A stretch of DNA of 64,000 bases from Streptomyces sp. F001 (GTDB lineage: Bacteria > Actinomycetota > Actinomycetes > Streptomycetales > Streptomycetaceae), in contig NZ_QZWF01000011.1 in assembly GCF_004187715.1 (NCBI RefSeq), forward strand, positions 124,001 through 188,000. Reading direction: 5' to 3'. The notes under the pieces are model-generated. The model did not search any database, was not told the DNA's origin, and saw only the letters and a list, made by a program, of their open reading frames with translations. A program made the position numbers and the translations under genes. This document shows, piece after piece, positions 43,581 through 52,789 of the stretch. How positions within the stretch are numbered: the stretch's first letter is position 1; the number at the start of each line of letters is the position of its first letter.

Positions 43581-44635
43581 GCGTTCTTGAACTTTCCGCG
43601 CCACACCAGACCCGCGAAGAACGGGGCGCCGAGGAGAGCGACGAGGACACCCGCGTCCAACTCGCCCGGCCGCACCACCAGGCGGCCCACGATGTCGCAG
43701 ACCAGCAGGACGACGGCGCCGAGCAGACCCGCGTACGGCACCAGCCAGCGATAGTCCGGCCCGGTGAGATACCGGGCCACGTGGGCCACCATGAGTCCGA
43801 GGAACGCGATGGGGCCGCACGCCGCCGTCGCCGCGCCCGCAAGGAGGGTGATGGCGGCGATGCCGATGGTCCGGCTCAGCGTGATGTTCACGCCCAGCCC
43901 CCGTGCCACGTCGTCGCCCAGGTTGAGCAGGTTGATGGCGGGCAGCGTGGTCAGGGCCAGCACCAGGCCGACCGCGATGAACGCGGTCACCGGCCAGATG
44001 ACGTCGAATCCGACACCGGCCACGGAGCCCGCGTTCCAGAACCGCAGCGCGTTCAGCGACTCCTTGTCCGACAGCGCGACCGCCGTGGTCATCGCCGCGA
44101 GAAACACCGTGACCCCTTGCCCGGCCAGTGCGAGCGTCAACGGATTGCCGGCGCCCCGGCCGATGCTCGCAAGCCCGAACACGACGACACCGGCAACTGC
44201 CGCCCCCAGGAAGGCGAACCAGACGTACTGGAACGGGTTGTCGAACCCGAACACGGCGATCACCGAGACCACGGCGAACGAGGCACCGGAGTTCACCCCG
44301 AGCAGGCCGGTGTCGGCGATCGGGTTGCGCGTGTACCCCTGGATCAACGCCCCGCCGACCCCGAGGGCGATGCCCGCCACGATCGCGAGCACCGTCCGGG
44401 GGACCCGCACGGTCTGCACGATGAGCCTGATCTCGGTGAGCCGCTGGTCGGGGTCCGGCGCCGCGAACAACCCGTGCCACACCTCGGCAGGACTCAACGC
44501 GCGCGCACCGACGGCCAACGACACCGCCCCCGCGACCACGAGGATCACCACCAGCGTGCCCAAACCCACAACCCGCCGCCGACGGGCCTCTGTTGTGGCC
44601 TTGGACGCGGGGCGCTCCACTGCAGTCGTGCCCAT
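43577..44635 (-). CDS. cchC: Ferric-siderophore importer permease (FecCD family)
   Basis: A 352-residue FecCD permease: VRVPRTVLAIVAGIALGVGG, TRNPIADTGLLGVNSGASFAV, LALAGQGVTVFLAAMT and GPIAFLGLMVAHVARYL. There are nine or so hydrophobic helices. The start ATG 44635 follows AAGGG at rather long spacing. The gap to cchB (112 bp) has no iron box, so it is probably transcribed from the cchB promoter. Confidence 0.93.
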   Translation of the reverse strand: MGTTAVERPASKATTEARRRRVVGLGTLVVILVVAGAVSLAVGARALSPAEVWHGLFAAPDPDQRLTEIRLIVQTVRVPRTVLAIVAGIALGVGGALIQGYTRNPIADTGLLGVNSGASFAVVSVIAVFGFDNPFQYVWFAFLGAAVAGVVVFGLASIGRGAGNPLTLALAGQGVTVFLAAMTTAVALSDKESLNALRFWNAGSVAGVGFDVIWPVTAFIAVGLVLALTTLPAINLLNLGDDVARGLGVNITLSRTIGIAAITLLAGAATAACGPIAFLGLMVAHVARYLTGPDYRWLVPYAGLLGAVVLLVCDIVGRLVVRPGELDAGVLVALLGAPFFAGLVWRGKFKNA

Positions 44636-44747
44636 GTCGACGTACGTTATCCCTTTGGTTTCACGGGGTTGCACAGGGCTGCCGCGCCTGCCGGGTGCGA
44701 TGCCACCCGGCGGGGCGTGGCGGTGTGGGGGCGAACCTGTGGGCGGA

Positions 44748-46103
44748 CTAACGGGCCGTGCCGCCGGTTCCGTCGGCAACCGCCCGGGCCTCGTCCGAGG
44801 CGGACTTGAGACCCCGGTCGAGGAGCGAGTCCAGGATCTCACCGACCCTGATCGCGGTGTTGGACAACAGGGACGACGTGATGCCGTGCGTGTGCTCCGT
44901 GCCGCCCTGCAGATAGATGCCGCAGCGCAGGCCGGGGTCCGTCGCGATGCGGTAGTCACGCTCGACGCGGACCCGGCCCTCGTCGTCACGGAGGCAGCGG
45001 TCCGCGACCTCGCCGAGGAGGCCGAGGGGGTCGGCCGGGCTGTAGCCGGTGGCGAAGACCACGACGTCCGCGTCGAGGAGCGTCTCCTCGCCGGTGACGA
45101 GGGACTTCACGGTGGCACGGACCAGGCCCTGCGTCTCCTTGACGTCGGTGAGCCGGGAGACGTTGAGGAAGCGCAGCCGCTCGGTGCCGAGGACCTTCTC
45201 CTGGTACATCTGCCGGTACAGGTCGTCGATCAGATCGATGTCCACCACGGAGTAGTTGGTGTTGCCGTGGTAGTCCATCAGGCGGCGCTTGACGTTCTCG
45301 GGTGCGGCGAAGTACTCGTCGACCGCCGCGGGGTCGAAGATCCGGTTGGCGAAGCTGCTGTCGTCGGCGGGGCTGTAGCCGTAGCGGGAGAAGACCGCGC
45401 AGACCTCGGCCCGGGGGAAGCGGCGGTGCAGATAGGCGACGTTCTCGGCGGCGCTCTGCCCGGCGCCCACGACGATGAACCGGGAGGGCGAGGTGTCCTC
45501 CAACGCATCGACCTTCGCCAGCAGTTCGGAGTTGTGCCAGACGCGCTCGCCGCGCTCCACGCCCTCCGGCATGAGGGGACGCAGCCCGGTGCCGATGACG
45601 AGGTTGCGGGCCCGGTGGACCACGAGTCCCTCCCCCGAACGGACCGTCACTTCCAGGTACTCCACGGCCCCGTCACGGACGACGGGCGCAACGCCGACGA
45701 CCTCGTGACCGTAGGAGACCATGTCGTCGACCTGGGCCGCGGCCCACTCGAAGTAGTCGTGGAACTCCACCCGCAGCGGGAAGAGGTTCTTGTGGTTGAT
45801 GAAGTCGATCAGCCGTCCCCTGCTCTTCAGGTAGCAGAGGAAGCTGAACTGGGAGGCCGGGTTCCGGAGCGTCACCAGGTCCTTGAGAAAGGACACCTGC
45901 ATGGTCGCGTCGTCGATCAGCATGCCGCGGTGCCAGCCGAAGCGCGGCTGCTGCTCGAAGAAGTGAGCGGTGATCGCCTCGTGCCGGCCGACGCGTGCGT
46001 TGTGCTCGCTGAGTGCGATCGCCATGGCCACATTGGACGGCCCGAAGCCGATGCCAATGAGGTCGTGGACCAGTGGTGCGTCAGCAGGAAGAACCTGTGA
46101 CAT
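44748..46103 (-). CDS. cchB: L-ornithine N5-monooxygenase
   Basis: A 451-residue flavin-dependent N-hydroxylase (SidA/PvdA/IucD type) that makes N5-hydroxyornithine for the siderophore. The FAD site IGIGFGPSNVAMAIAL is at the N-terminus, followed by WHRGMLIDDATMQVSFLKDL. The NADPH site FIVVGAGQSAAENVAYL is at about residue 225, and the substrate/FAD motif VVFATGYSP at about 360. ATG 46103 follows GGAG. It is divergent from cchA across a 242-bp region with two iron boxes. Confidence 0.95.
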   Translation of the reverse strand: MSQVLPADAPLVHDLIGIGFGPSNVAMAIALSEHNARVGRHEAITAHFFEQQPRFGWHRGMLIDDATMQVSFLKDLVTLRNPASQFSFLCYLKSRGRLIDFINHKNLFPLRVEFHDYFEWAAAQVDDMVSYGHEVVGVAPVVRDGAVEYLEVTVRSGEGLVVHRARNLVIGTGLRPLMPEGVERGERVWHNSELLAKVDALEDTSPSRFIVVGAGQSAAENVAYLHRRFPRAEVCAVFSRYGYSPADDSSFANRIFDPAAVDEYFAAPENVKRRLMDYHGNTNYSVVDIDLIDDLYRQMYQEKVLGTERLRFLNVSRLTDVKETQGLVRATVKSLVTGEETLLDADVVVFATGYSPADPLGLLGEVADRCLRDDEGRVRVERDYRIATDPGLRCGIYLQGGTEHTHGITSSLLSNTAIRVGEILDSLLDRGLKSASDEARAVADGTGGTAR

Positions 46104-46185
46104 GTCACTCCCATCGTGCGGGGCAGTCGCCTGTCGAGCGTGGGGAAGTCGAAAGGTGGGCACGCCGACGGAGCGGCCCGCGAAC

Positions 46186-46204
46186 TTAGGTGAGCCTAAG
46201 CTAA
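46186..46204. promoter_or_regulatory. Iron box upstream of cchB
   Basis: TTAGGTGAGCCTAAGCTAA has 16 of 19 matches to the consensus and lies 83 bp before the cchB start. Confidence 0.88.
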
Positions 46205-46288
46205 TCCTGTGAAGCTGTCGATAGGGCAAACCGGACAGCCGGAACATCGACACCCGTCAACTGGGGCTTTATACACAGCCGTTGCAAA

Positions 46289-46307
46289 CTAAGGTAAGCC
46301 TTGCTTC
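46289..46307. promoter_or_regulatory. Iron box upstream of cchA
   Basis: CTAAGGTAAGCCTTGCTTC keeps AGGT-AG-CT of the core and lies 39 bp before the cchA start. It is weaker than the cchB site, so regulation of the divergent pair may rest mainly on the latter. Confidence 0.7.
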
Positions 46308-46345
46308 ACTTGTCCCCGGTCAGCCCCTGTCCTGAGGAGGAACCC

Positions 46346-47293
46346 ATGCGGGTCGTCATGTTCGGTTACCAGACCTGGGGGCACCGCACCCTGCAAGCCC
46401 TCCTGGACTCCGAACACGACGTGGTACTGGTCGTGACGCACCCCAAGAGCGAGCACGCGTACGAGAAGATCTGGAGCGACTCCGTCGCCGACCTCGCCGA
46501 GGAGCACGGCGTCCCGGTGCTGATCCGCAACCGCCCTGACGACGACGAGCTGTTCGAGCGTCTCAAGGAGGCCGACCCGGACATCATCGTGGCGAACAAC
46601 TGGCGGACATGGATCCCCCCGCGCATCTTCGACCTGCCGCGCCACGGCACGCTGAACGTGCACGACTCGCTGCTGCCGAAGTACGCCGGCTTCTCCCCGC
46701 TGATCTGGGCACTGATCAACGGCGAGCCCGAAGTGGGCGTCACGGCGCACATGATGAACGACGAACTCGACGCCGGCGACATCGTCCGGCAGGAGGCGGT
46801 GCCGGTCGGACCGACGGACACCGCCACGGACCTCTTCCACAAGACCGTCGACCTGATCGCCCCGGTCACGATCGGCGCGCTCGACCTCATCGCCGCCGGG
46901 CAGACGGAGTTCACCAAGCAGGACCGGTCCCGGGCGAGCTTCTTCCACAAGCGGTCCGCCGAGGACATCCGCATCGACTGGACCTGGCCGGCGGAGGACC
47001 TCGAGCGCCTCGTCCGCGCCCAGTCCGAGCCGTACCCCAGCGCCTTCACCTTCCACAAGGGCAAGCGACTCGAGATCCTGGCCGCCGTGGTGTCCCAGGG
47101 CCGCTACGGCGGTACGCCCGGCCGGATCTTCTATCGCGAGGGCGACGGCGTGGTGATCGTCGCCGGGGCCGACGCGCGCACCGGCCGCAACCACGGCCTG
47201 GCCATCACGCGCGTACGGACCGAGGACGGCCGGGAGCTGGGCGCGACGGAGTACTTCACCTCCATGGGCGGCTACCTGACCAGCCGCCCCTGA
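46346..47293 (+). CDS. cchA: Hydroxyornithine formyltransferase
   Basis: A 315-residue methionyl-tRNA formyltransferase-like enzyme, predicted to formylate N5-hydroxyornithine with 10-formyl-tetrahydrofolate. Conserved parts are RVVMFGYQTWGHRTLQALL, the catalytic Asn-His-Asp context LNVHDSLLPKYAGFSPLIWA (about residue 110), GVTAHMMNDELDAGDI and the C-terminal domain from RIDWTWPAEDLERLVRA. GAGGAGG precedes ATG 46346. With CchB it makes the two unusual residues of coelichelin. Confidence 0.94.
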   Translation: MRVVMFGYQTWGHRTLQALLDSEHDVVLVVTHPKSEHAYEKIWSDSVADLAEEHGVPVLIRNRPDDDELFERLKEADPDIIVANNWRTWIPPRIFDLPRHGTLNVHDSLLPKYAGFSPLIWALINGEPEVGVTAHMMNDELDAGDIVRQEAVPVGPTDTATDLFHKTVDLIAPVTIGALDLIAAGQTEFTKQDRSRASFFHKRSAEDIRIDWTWPAEDLERLVRAQSEPYPSAFTFHKGKRLEILAAVVSQGRYGGTPGRIFYREGDGVVIVAGADARTGRNHGLAITRVRTEDGRELGATEYFTSMGGYLTSRP

Positions 47294-47315
47294 GCGACCA
47301 CAGGCCGGCCTTCGC

Positions 47316-47414
47316 TCAGAAGTTCCTGACCACCTCGGTCCCCAGCCAGAACAGGATGGCCAGGGCCGCGAGCACACCGACGGCCTGCACGACCCAGCGC
47401 GGAATTCCACTCAT
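47316..47414 (-). CDS. 32-residue single-helix membrane peptide
   Basis: MSGIPRWVVQAVGVLAALAI continues LFWLGTEVVRNF: one hydrophobic helix (residues 7-25) with a basic and a Trp-flanked end. The start has GAGGA eleven bases upstream. It lies convergent to cchA with 22 bp between stops, and 49 bp after the methyltransferase gene on the same strand. No family is recognised. The hydrophobic pattern and ribosome site make it more likely real than chance. Confidence 0.5.
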   Translation of the reverse strand: MSGIPRWVVQAVGVLAALAILFWLGTEVVRNF

Positions 47415-47463
47415 GGCACCCGTCCTCACCGAGTGGGTGTACGCGTCCTCCCCCCACCTACCC

Positions 47464-48099
47464 TCAATGGCCGGACTCCCCACCCCCGGGCCGCACAGCC
47501 TGCACATAACCGAGCCAGGGCCGGACCTCACCGCTCCCCCGCACCTCGAAGCCCGTGTCGGCGACGAGTCCGGCCAGCAGGTCGACGCGGAGGTCCGCCA
47601 TGGCGTGCCCACCCGTGGGGTGCACCGGACGGCAGCCGAGGCGGCCTTTCGGCGGCCGGAACTCGACGACCAGCAGCCGACCGCCCGGCCGCAGCACCCG
47701 CAGCATCTCGCGCAGCGCCACCGGCCGAAGCTCCCCCGGCAGGTGGTGCAGCATCAGGCTGGTGACGACGGTGTCGAAGGACGCGTCGGGCAGATCGAGG
47801 GCCTCGGCGATGCCCTCCTGATAGACGCAGGGGGCACTACGGCGATCCCGGCCGTTGTGGCTCTTGCGTCGGGCGTAGGCGAGTACGGGCGGTGCCGGAT
47901 CCACCCCGGTCACCGCACCTTCGGGCCCGACCCGGGCGGCCATGTGCCGCGTGAGGCAGCCGGTGCCGCACCCCACGTCCAGAACGCGGTCTCCGGCCTC
48001 GGCTCCGCTGAGCTCGGCGAGGCGGGTGAAGGCACGGTGTCGCCGGCCCGCGAAGAGGACGGCACCGCAGAACTCGTAGGCATGCGGCCCCAGGGGCAT
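47464..48099 (-). CDS. Class I SAM-dependent methyltransferase (Methyltransf_11)
   Basis: A 211-residue methyltransferase of the UbiE/Methyltransf_11 type. SAM motif I is VLDVGCGTGCLTRHMA (about residue 40), motif II GVDPAPPVLAYAR, motif IV SFDTVVTSLMLHHLPG (about 105) and RVLRPGGRLLVVEF (about 140). The substrate is unknown. ATG 48099 is seven bases after AAGGAGG; GTG 48105 is too close. It is divergent from the DUF4396 gene across a 105-bp region containing a CsoR-like operator. Confidence 0.85.
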   Translation of the reverse strand: MPLGPHAYEFCGAVLFAGRRHRAFTRLAELSGAEAGDRVLDVGCGTGCLTRHMAARVGPEGAVTGVDPAPPVLAYARRKSHNGRDRRSAPCVYQEGIAEALDLPDASFDTVVTSLMLHHLPGELRPVALREMLRVLRPGGRLLVVEFRPPKGRLGCRPVHPTGGHAMADLRVDLLAGLVADTGFEVRGSGEVRPWLGYVQAVRPGGGESGH

Positions 48100-48180
48100 G
48101 ACCACCCCTCCTTGACCTGGTCAAGCAGCCACCAACGTAGTCGCAACCCCCGGGCCCCGCACACGTAGCCGCTTGAAGGA

Positions 48181-48197
48181 ATACCCCTGGGGGGTAT
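48181..48197. promoter_or_regulatory. CsoR/RcnR-type operator
   Basis: ATACCCCTGGGGGGTAT is a 7-bp inverted repeat (ATACCCC/GGGGTAT) around a 3-bp centre, the pattern bound by copper- or sulfur-sensing CsoR-family repressors. It lies directly in front of the DUF4396 gene and 82 bp from the divergent methyltransferase start. Confidence 0.7.
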
Positions 48198-48210
48198 ACG
48201 TTGAGGAGGT

Positions 48211-48732
48211 GTGGAGCTCAGGAGACGGTTCACGCTGGACGGGAACGGGATGAGGGTCATGGACCACAGCTCGCACCACGCAGGGCACGCGGGAGCGTCC
48301 TGGAGCATGGCGGTGAAGGCGACGCTGCACTGCCTGACCGGCTGCGCCATCGGTGAGATCCTCGGCATGGTCATCGGCACGGCGCTGCTGTGGGGCAACG
48401 TGCCCACCATGGTCCTGGCGATCGCGCTGGCGTTCCTCTTCGGTTACTCGTTCACGCTGTTCGCGGTACTCCGGGCCGGCCTGAACCTCCGGAGCGCGAT
48501 CAAGATCGCGCTGGCCGCCGACACCGTCTCGATCGCCGTGATGGAGTTCGTCGACAACGCCATCATCGCCCTCACCCCGGGCGCGATGGACGCCCACCTG
48601 TCCGACGGACTGTTCTGGTCGGCCCTGCTGGGCGGGTTCGCGGTCGCCTTCGTGATCACCACGCCGGTCAACAAGTGGATGATCGGCCGCGGCAAGGGCC
48701 ACGCCGTCGTCCACGCCCACGCCCACCACTGA
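48211..48732 (+). CDS. DUF4396 membrane protein with histidine-rich ends
   Basis: Up to 173 residues. The core (LHCLTGCAIGEILGMVIGTAL, FLFGYSFTLFAVLRAGL, DTVSIAVMEFVDNAIIA, FWSALLGGFAVAF) has four hydrophobic helices and is the DUF4396 domain. The ends are rich in histidine (HSSHHAGHAG near residue 20; HAVVHAHAHH at the end), and Cys-x5-Cys-like residues lie in the first helix. A metal role is suggested by this and by the CsoR-type operator. GTG 48211 is only one base from GAGGAGG, so ATG 48250 or 48259 (MDHSSHH) may be the true start. Confidence 0.75.
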   Translation: MELRRRFTLDGNGMRVMDHSSHHAGHAGASWSMAVKATLHCLTGCAIGEILGMVIGTALLWGNVPTMVLAIALAFLFGYSFTLFAVLRAGLNLRSAIKIALAADTVSIAVMEFVDNAIIALTPGAMDAHLSDGLFWSALLGGFAVAFVITTPVNKWMIGRGKGHAVVHAHAHH

Positions 48733-48793
48733 CGACCGGACCGGCAGGTGGGGCCGTTGCGGCGCGCCGCCTGCCGGCCGGAATGCCGGTGGT

Positions 48794-50755
48794 TCAGGAC
48801 GGGCGGGCGACGGGCAGCCAGATGCGCATGCCCGTCGGTCCCCGCTCGGCCCACCGGTGGTACGGGACGAGGGCGAGGTCCATGGATGCGGTACTGCCCG
48901 TTCCGCCTACGTCGGCCGGTGTCCCGTACGGCCAGGCCGGCTCGGGATCGTTCCGGTGGTTCGTGGCGGCCCTGACCGTGACGCGGCCCTCGTGGTACAG
49001 GGGCGCTGCGCCGGTGTCCACTGTCAGATCGTCGCGCTCGGTGCCGGCCGGGAGGTCGACGGATTCCGCGCAGTACACGAGCGGGCCGCGTTCGACGGCG
49101 ACGCAGCCGCGGAGGGCGTCGATGCGGTGGTCCGGCCAGGTGAAGCGCGGGGTCATCGGGAGGTGGAGGCGGATCTCCTCCCCGGTGGTGAGTTCCCGGT
49201 CCACGACGGCCAGGCCCGTGGAGACGGAGCGCCGGCGCCCGCCCTCGTCGAGTTCGGCCCCCCGGGCCCAGGCGGGCACGCGCAGCCGGAGGGTCACCGG
49301 CCCCTCGGGCGCCCGCACCACCCGCACGGTCACGAGGCCGTCCCGCGGGTAGTCCGTCTCGACCTCGAGCGACGCGGTCCGCCCGTCCCCCAGCTCGGCC
49401 TCGATCCGGGCGCCGGCGTACTGCAGCAGCGTCAGTTCGTGCCGCCCCGCCGTGGCGAGGTAGGTGTGCCAGGTGGCCAGCGTGCGGGCGACGTTGGTGG
49501 GGCAGCACGACACGTCGAACCAGGCGGCGCGGGAACCGCCCTCGGCGCGGGGGCTCACGGCGTCGTCGTCGGAGGTCTCGCCGGCCACCCGCTGTTGGAG
49601 CGGGTTGGCGTAGAAGAACGCCCGCCCGTCCGAACGCGGCGAGGTGGCGATGATGTTGAAGAAGGTGCGCTCGACGAGGTCGGCGTACCGGACGTCTCCG
49701 GTGGCGAGGTACAGCCGCCACGACACCATGACCGAGGCCACGCCGGCGCAGGTCTCGCAGTAGGCGCGGTCCGGGGGCAGCTCCCAGTCCTCGCCGAACC
49801 CCTCGTCCTGGTGCCGGGATCCCATGCCGCCGGTCAGATGGGTCCGCCGCGCCACCGCGTTCGCCCACTGGCGCTCGATGGCGGCGAGGAGCTCCTGGTC
49901 GTCCTGCTCCACGGCGACGTCGACGGCCGCGGCCGACAGGTACAGCGCGCGCACGGCGTGGCCGCGCCAGGTGTCGGCCTCGCGGATCGGCACGTCGTCC
50001 TGGAAGTAGGCGCGGCCGAGCGGGATGTCCTTCAGGGCGCCGTGCCCGCGGCGGTCCAGGAACAGCCGTGCCTGCTCGACGTAGCGGCTCTCGCCCAGCG
50101 CGCGCCCCAGCTCGGCCAGTCCGACCTCGATCTCGGGATGGCCGCAGATGCCCTGCAGCCCGTCGGGGCCGAAGGTGTCGCAGACGTGGTCGGCGGCCCG
50201 GCGGGCGACGGCCACGAGTTCGTCGGCGCCGGTCGTGCGGAGCCGGGCGACGGCGGCCTGCAGCAGGTGCCCCGTGCAGTACAGCTCGTGGCCGAACTCC
50301 AGATCGCTGTAGCGGGGCTGCCGGCCGGCGTGCCCGAAGCAGGTGTTGAGGTAGCCGTCGGCGTCCTGGGCGCGGGCGATGCGTGCGGTGAGCCGGCGCA
50401 CGGCGTCGTCGTGGACCTGATCGCCGGAACGGCCGTACTCCCACGCCAGGGCCTCGATGAGCTTGTAGACCTCGGAGTCGGCGAAGGACCAGCCGGCCCG
50501 GTCGGGTCCTGTCGTGCCGTCGGCGACCCGGTCGAAGTTGGCGAGCCAGCCCAGGCGTTCCATCCACTGCTCGCAGTGCTCGAGGCTCGCCGTGGCGTTG
50601 GTCTGCTGCAGCGTCGCCCAGAATCCGCCGGTGAGCGTCGTCTCGCCCATGCCGAGCGGTCGCTGCCGGCCCCGGGAGGGGAGTACCGGGCGGCCGCCCT
50701 TCGGATCGGCGCCGGTCGTGCTCTCCTGCACGGTCACGTTGGTGGTTCTCCTCAT
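48794..50755 (-). CDS. GH127 beta-L-arabinofuranosidase-like glycosidase
   Basis: A 653-residue cytoplasmic glycoside hydrolase of family 127. The alpha/alpha barrel carries LTGGFWATLQQTN near the start, GYLNTCF and HLTGGMGSRHQDEGFGEDW. The zinc/nucleophile motifs of the family are present: YCETCAG (Glu-x-Cys, about residue 330) and SCCPTNVAR (Cys-Cys, about 410). A beta-sandwich end follows. The start ATG 50755 overlaps the GH31 stop (ATGA). It is the last gene of the sugar operon. Predicted action is removal of beta-L-arabinofuranose (or a related sugar) from imported oligosaccharides. Confidence 0.88.
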   Translation of the reverse strand: MRRTTNVTVQESTTGADPKGGRPVLPSRGRQRPLGMGETTLTGGFWATLQQTNATASLEHCEQWMERLGWLANFDRVADGTTGPDRAGWSFADSEVYKLIEALAWEYGRSGDQVHDDAVRRLTARIARAQDADGYLNTCFGHAGRQPRYSDLEFGHELYCTGHLLQAAVARLRTTGADELVAVARRAADHVCDTFGPDGLQGICGHPEIEVGLAELGRALGESRYVEQARLFLDRRGHGALKDIPLGRAYFQDDVPIREADTWRGHAVRALYLSAAAVDVAVEQDDQELLAAIERQWANAVARRTHLTGGMGSRHQDEGFGEDWELPPDRAYCETCAGVASVMVSWRLYLATGDVRYADLVERTFFNIIATSPRSDGRAFFYANPLQQRVAGETSDDDAVSPRAEGGSRAAWFDVSCCPTNVARTLATWHTYLATAGRHELTLLQYAGARIEAELGDGRTASLEVETDYPRDGLVTVRVVRAPEGPVTLRLRVPAWARGAELDEGGRRRSVSTGLAVVDRELTTGEEIRLHLPMTPRFTWPDHRIDALRGCVAVERGPLVYCAESVDLPAGTERDDLTVDTGAAPLYHEGRVTVRAATNHRNDPEPAWPYGTPADVGGTGSTASMDLALVPYHRWAERGPTGMRIWLPVARPS

Positions 50756-52755
50756 GCGGTCAGTGGGAGGTCCGCACCCTCGCGGGTGAAGACGGGGATG
50801 TGGTCGATGGGCGCGGGCGCCGTCACGGTGCGGCCGCCCTCGTGGACCTCGCCGCTCCCGGCACAGACCCAACGGGTGCCGGCCGGGAGGTACACCTCCC
50901 GCGACCGTTGCCCGGGCTGTGTCACCGGCGCGACGAGGAGGTCCGGGCCGAACAGGAACGCGTCGTCCACCGCCCAGGCGTGCGGATCCTCCGGATGGTC
51001 CACGAACAGCGGCCGCATCGGCGGCAGTCCGGTACGCGCGGCCGTGCGCATCTGCTCGTGGATGTACGGGCGCAGCCGCTCCCGCAGATGCAGCAGGGCC
51101 GAGATGATGTCGTACGCCTCTTCTCCGTACGACCACACCTCGTTGGGGCCGCCGGTCTGCGCGAAGGAGGTGGGGTTGCGCGGCTCGCGGTCGCCGTGCA
51201 GCCGGAACAGCGGGCAGAACACGCCGAACTGGAACCAGCGGATCATCAGTTCCCGGTAGGCCGCATCGCGCGCGTCGCCGCCGTGGAAGCCGCCGATGTC
51301 GGTGGTCCACCACGGGATGCCGGACACGGCGGTGCTCAGCCCGGCCCGTATCTGCTGCCGCAGGGACTGCCAGGTGGCGGGGATGTCGCCCGACCAGAGC
51401 GCCGCCCCGTACTTCTGCGCGCCCGCCCAGACCGAGCGGCACAGCAGCACCGTCGGCTCCCCGTCCGCCGCCATGCCCTCGGCGAACAGACGGGCGTTGT
51501 CCCGCGGGTAGATGCCGGCGACCTCGGCGCCGGGCCCGGCGTACAGGGACAGGTGTCCGGGGTGCGCCGGGTTCAGCTCGGGTTCGCAGGCGTCCAGCCA
51601 GAACACGCGGACGCCCAGGTCGCGGTAGTTGCGGCGGACCAGGTCCCATACGAACTGCCGGGTCCGGGGGTTGGTGGGGTCGTAGAACGCCACCGGCATC
51701 GGCGTGGCCATGCCTTTGTCCTGGATGGTCTGGTGGAACTCGACGCCCTGGTGGGTGCCGACCAGGAGACCGCCGTCGCGGTAGTCCGCGAAGTGCTCCG
51801 ACAGCGGCGAGACCGTCGGCCAGATCGACACCATGAGCTCGACGCCCAGGTCGGCCAGCTCGTCGACCATCGCCTTGGGGTCGGGCCACTCGCTCTGGTC
51901 GAAGCGGTGGTCGCCCATGGCCGGCCAGTGGAAGTAGTCGGCGACGATGACGGACAGCGGCAGGCCTCGGCGCCGGTGCTCGCGGGCGACGGCGAGGAGC
52001 TCGTCCTGGTCGCGGTAGCGCAGCTTGGACTGCCAGAAACCGCTGGCCCACTCGGGTAGTTCGGGTGTGTGCCCGGTCGCGTCGGCGTAGCGGGCGAGGA
52101 TGGCGGCGGGTGTCGGGGCGGCGGTGAACCAGTAGTCGATCTCGCGTGCCTGGCCGGCCTGCCAGCGCGTGGCGTTCTGCGCGAACTCGGCGCGGCCGAC
52201 GGCCGGGAGGTTCCACAGCAGCCCGTAGCCCCGGTTCGACAGCACGAACGGAATGCTCACCTCGCCATTGCGCTGGACGAGGTCCAGGGCGAGCCCTTTG
52301 AGGTCGAGCCGGCCGTGGGTGCGCTGCCCCATGCCGTACAACCGCTCGCCGTCGTACGCGGCGAACTGCTGGTGCACCTCGTGGGTGCCCCACTGGTTTC
52401 CGGTGAAGACCCGGGCCCCCGGCAGCCAGAAGTGCTCGCGGCTCTCGGCCAGCAGCTCGTCTCCCGTGCTCGTGCGCGTGAAGGTCAGCAGCGGCTCGGG
52501 GTAGGCGGCTCGCCGGTCGAAGTCCACCTGCACGGTGAGGTCGCCGTGGACGAACGTGGCCCGGTCCTTCTCGGCGGTGATCTGCGGGAGGTCGCACGGC
52601 GGGGGCTGGTTGTCCAGGGCGCCGTGGCTCTCGGCCGGGATCCGGTGCTGCGCCGCGCGGACGCGGACACTGTCGGCGCCCCAGGCCTCGATGGTCAGGA
52701 CCTCGTGGCGGTGCCGTACCTCGAGGGCGGTCGGGGACGGTCGGAAGCTCACCAT
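50752..52755 (-). CDS. GH31 alpha-xylosidase/alpha-glucosidase-like enzyme
   Basis: A 667-residue family 31 glycosidase. The barrel signature SVIVADYFHWPAMGDHRFDQ (about residue 270) lies ahead of the nucleophile region VRVFWLDACEPEL (Asp, about 385), and the acid/base SGDIPATW follows (about 455). LYGMGQRTHGRLDLKG is typical of alpha-xylosidases. There is no signal peptide, so it acts on imported sugars. It follows the permease by 34 bp and overlaps the GH127 gene by 4 bp. Confidence 0.9.
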   Translation of the reverse strand: MVSFRPSPTALEVRHRHEVLTIEAWGADSVRVRAAQHRIPAESHGALDNQPPPCDLPQITAEKDRATFVHGDLTVQVDFDRRAAYPEPLLTFTRTSTGDELLAESREHFWLPGARVFTGNQWGTHEVHQQFAAYDGERLYGMGQRTHGRLDLKGLALDLVQRNGEVSIPFVLSNRGYGLLWNLPAVGRAEFAQNATRWQAGQAREIDYWFTAAPTPAAILARYADATGHTPELPEWASGFWQSKLRYRDQDELLAVAREHRRRGLPLSVIVADYFHWPAMGDHRFDQSEWPDPKAMVDELADLGVELMVSIWPTVSPLSEHFADYRDGGLLVGTHQGVEFHQTIQDKGMATPMPVAFYDPTNPRTRQFVWDLVRRNYRDLGVRVFWLDACEPELNPAHPGHLSLYAGPGAEVAGIYPRDNARLFAEGMAADGEPTVLLCRSVWAGAQKYGAALWSGDIPATWQSLRQQIRAGLSTAVSGIPWWTTDIGGFHGGDARDAAYRELMIRWFQFGVFCPLFRLHGDREPRNPTSFAQTGGPNEVWSYGEEAYDIISALLHLRERLRPYIHEQMRTAARTGLPPMRPLFVDHPEDPHAWAVDDAFLFGPDLLVAPVTQPGQRSREVYLPAGTRWVCAGSGEVHEGGRTVTAPAPIDHIPVFTREGADLPLTA

Positions 52756-52789
52756 GAACTCTTGTTCCTCACAGTCGGTTTCCCCACGG

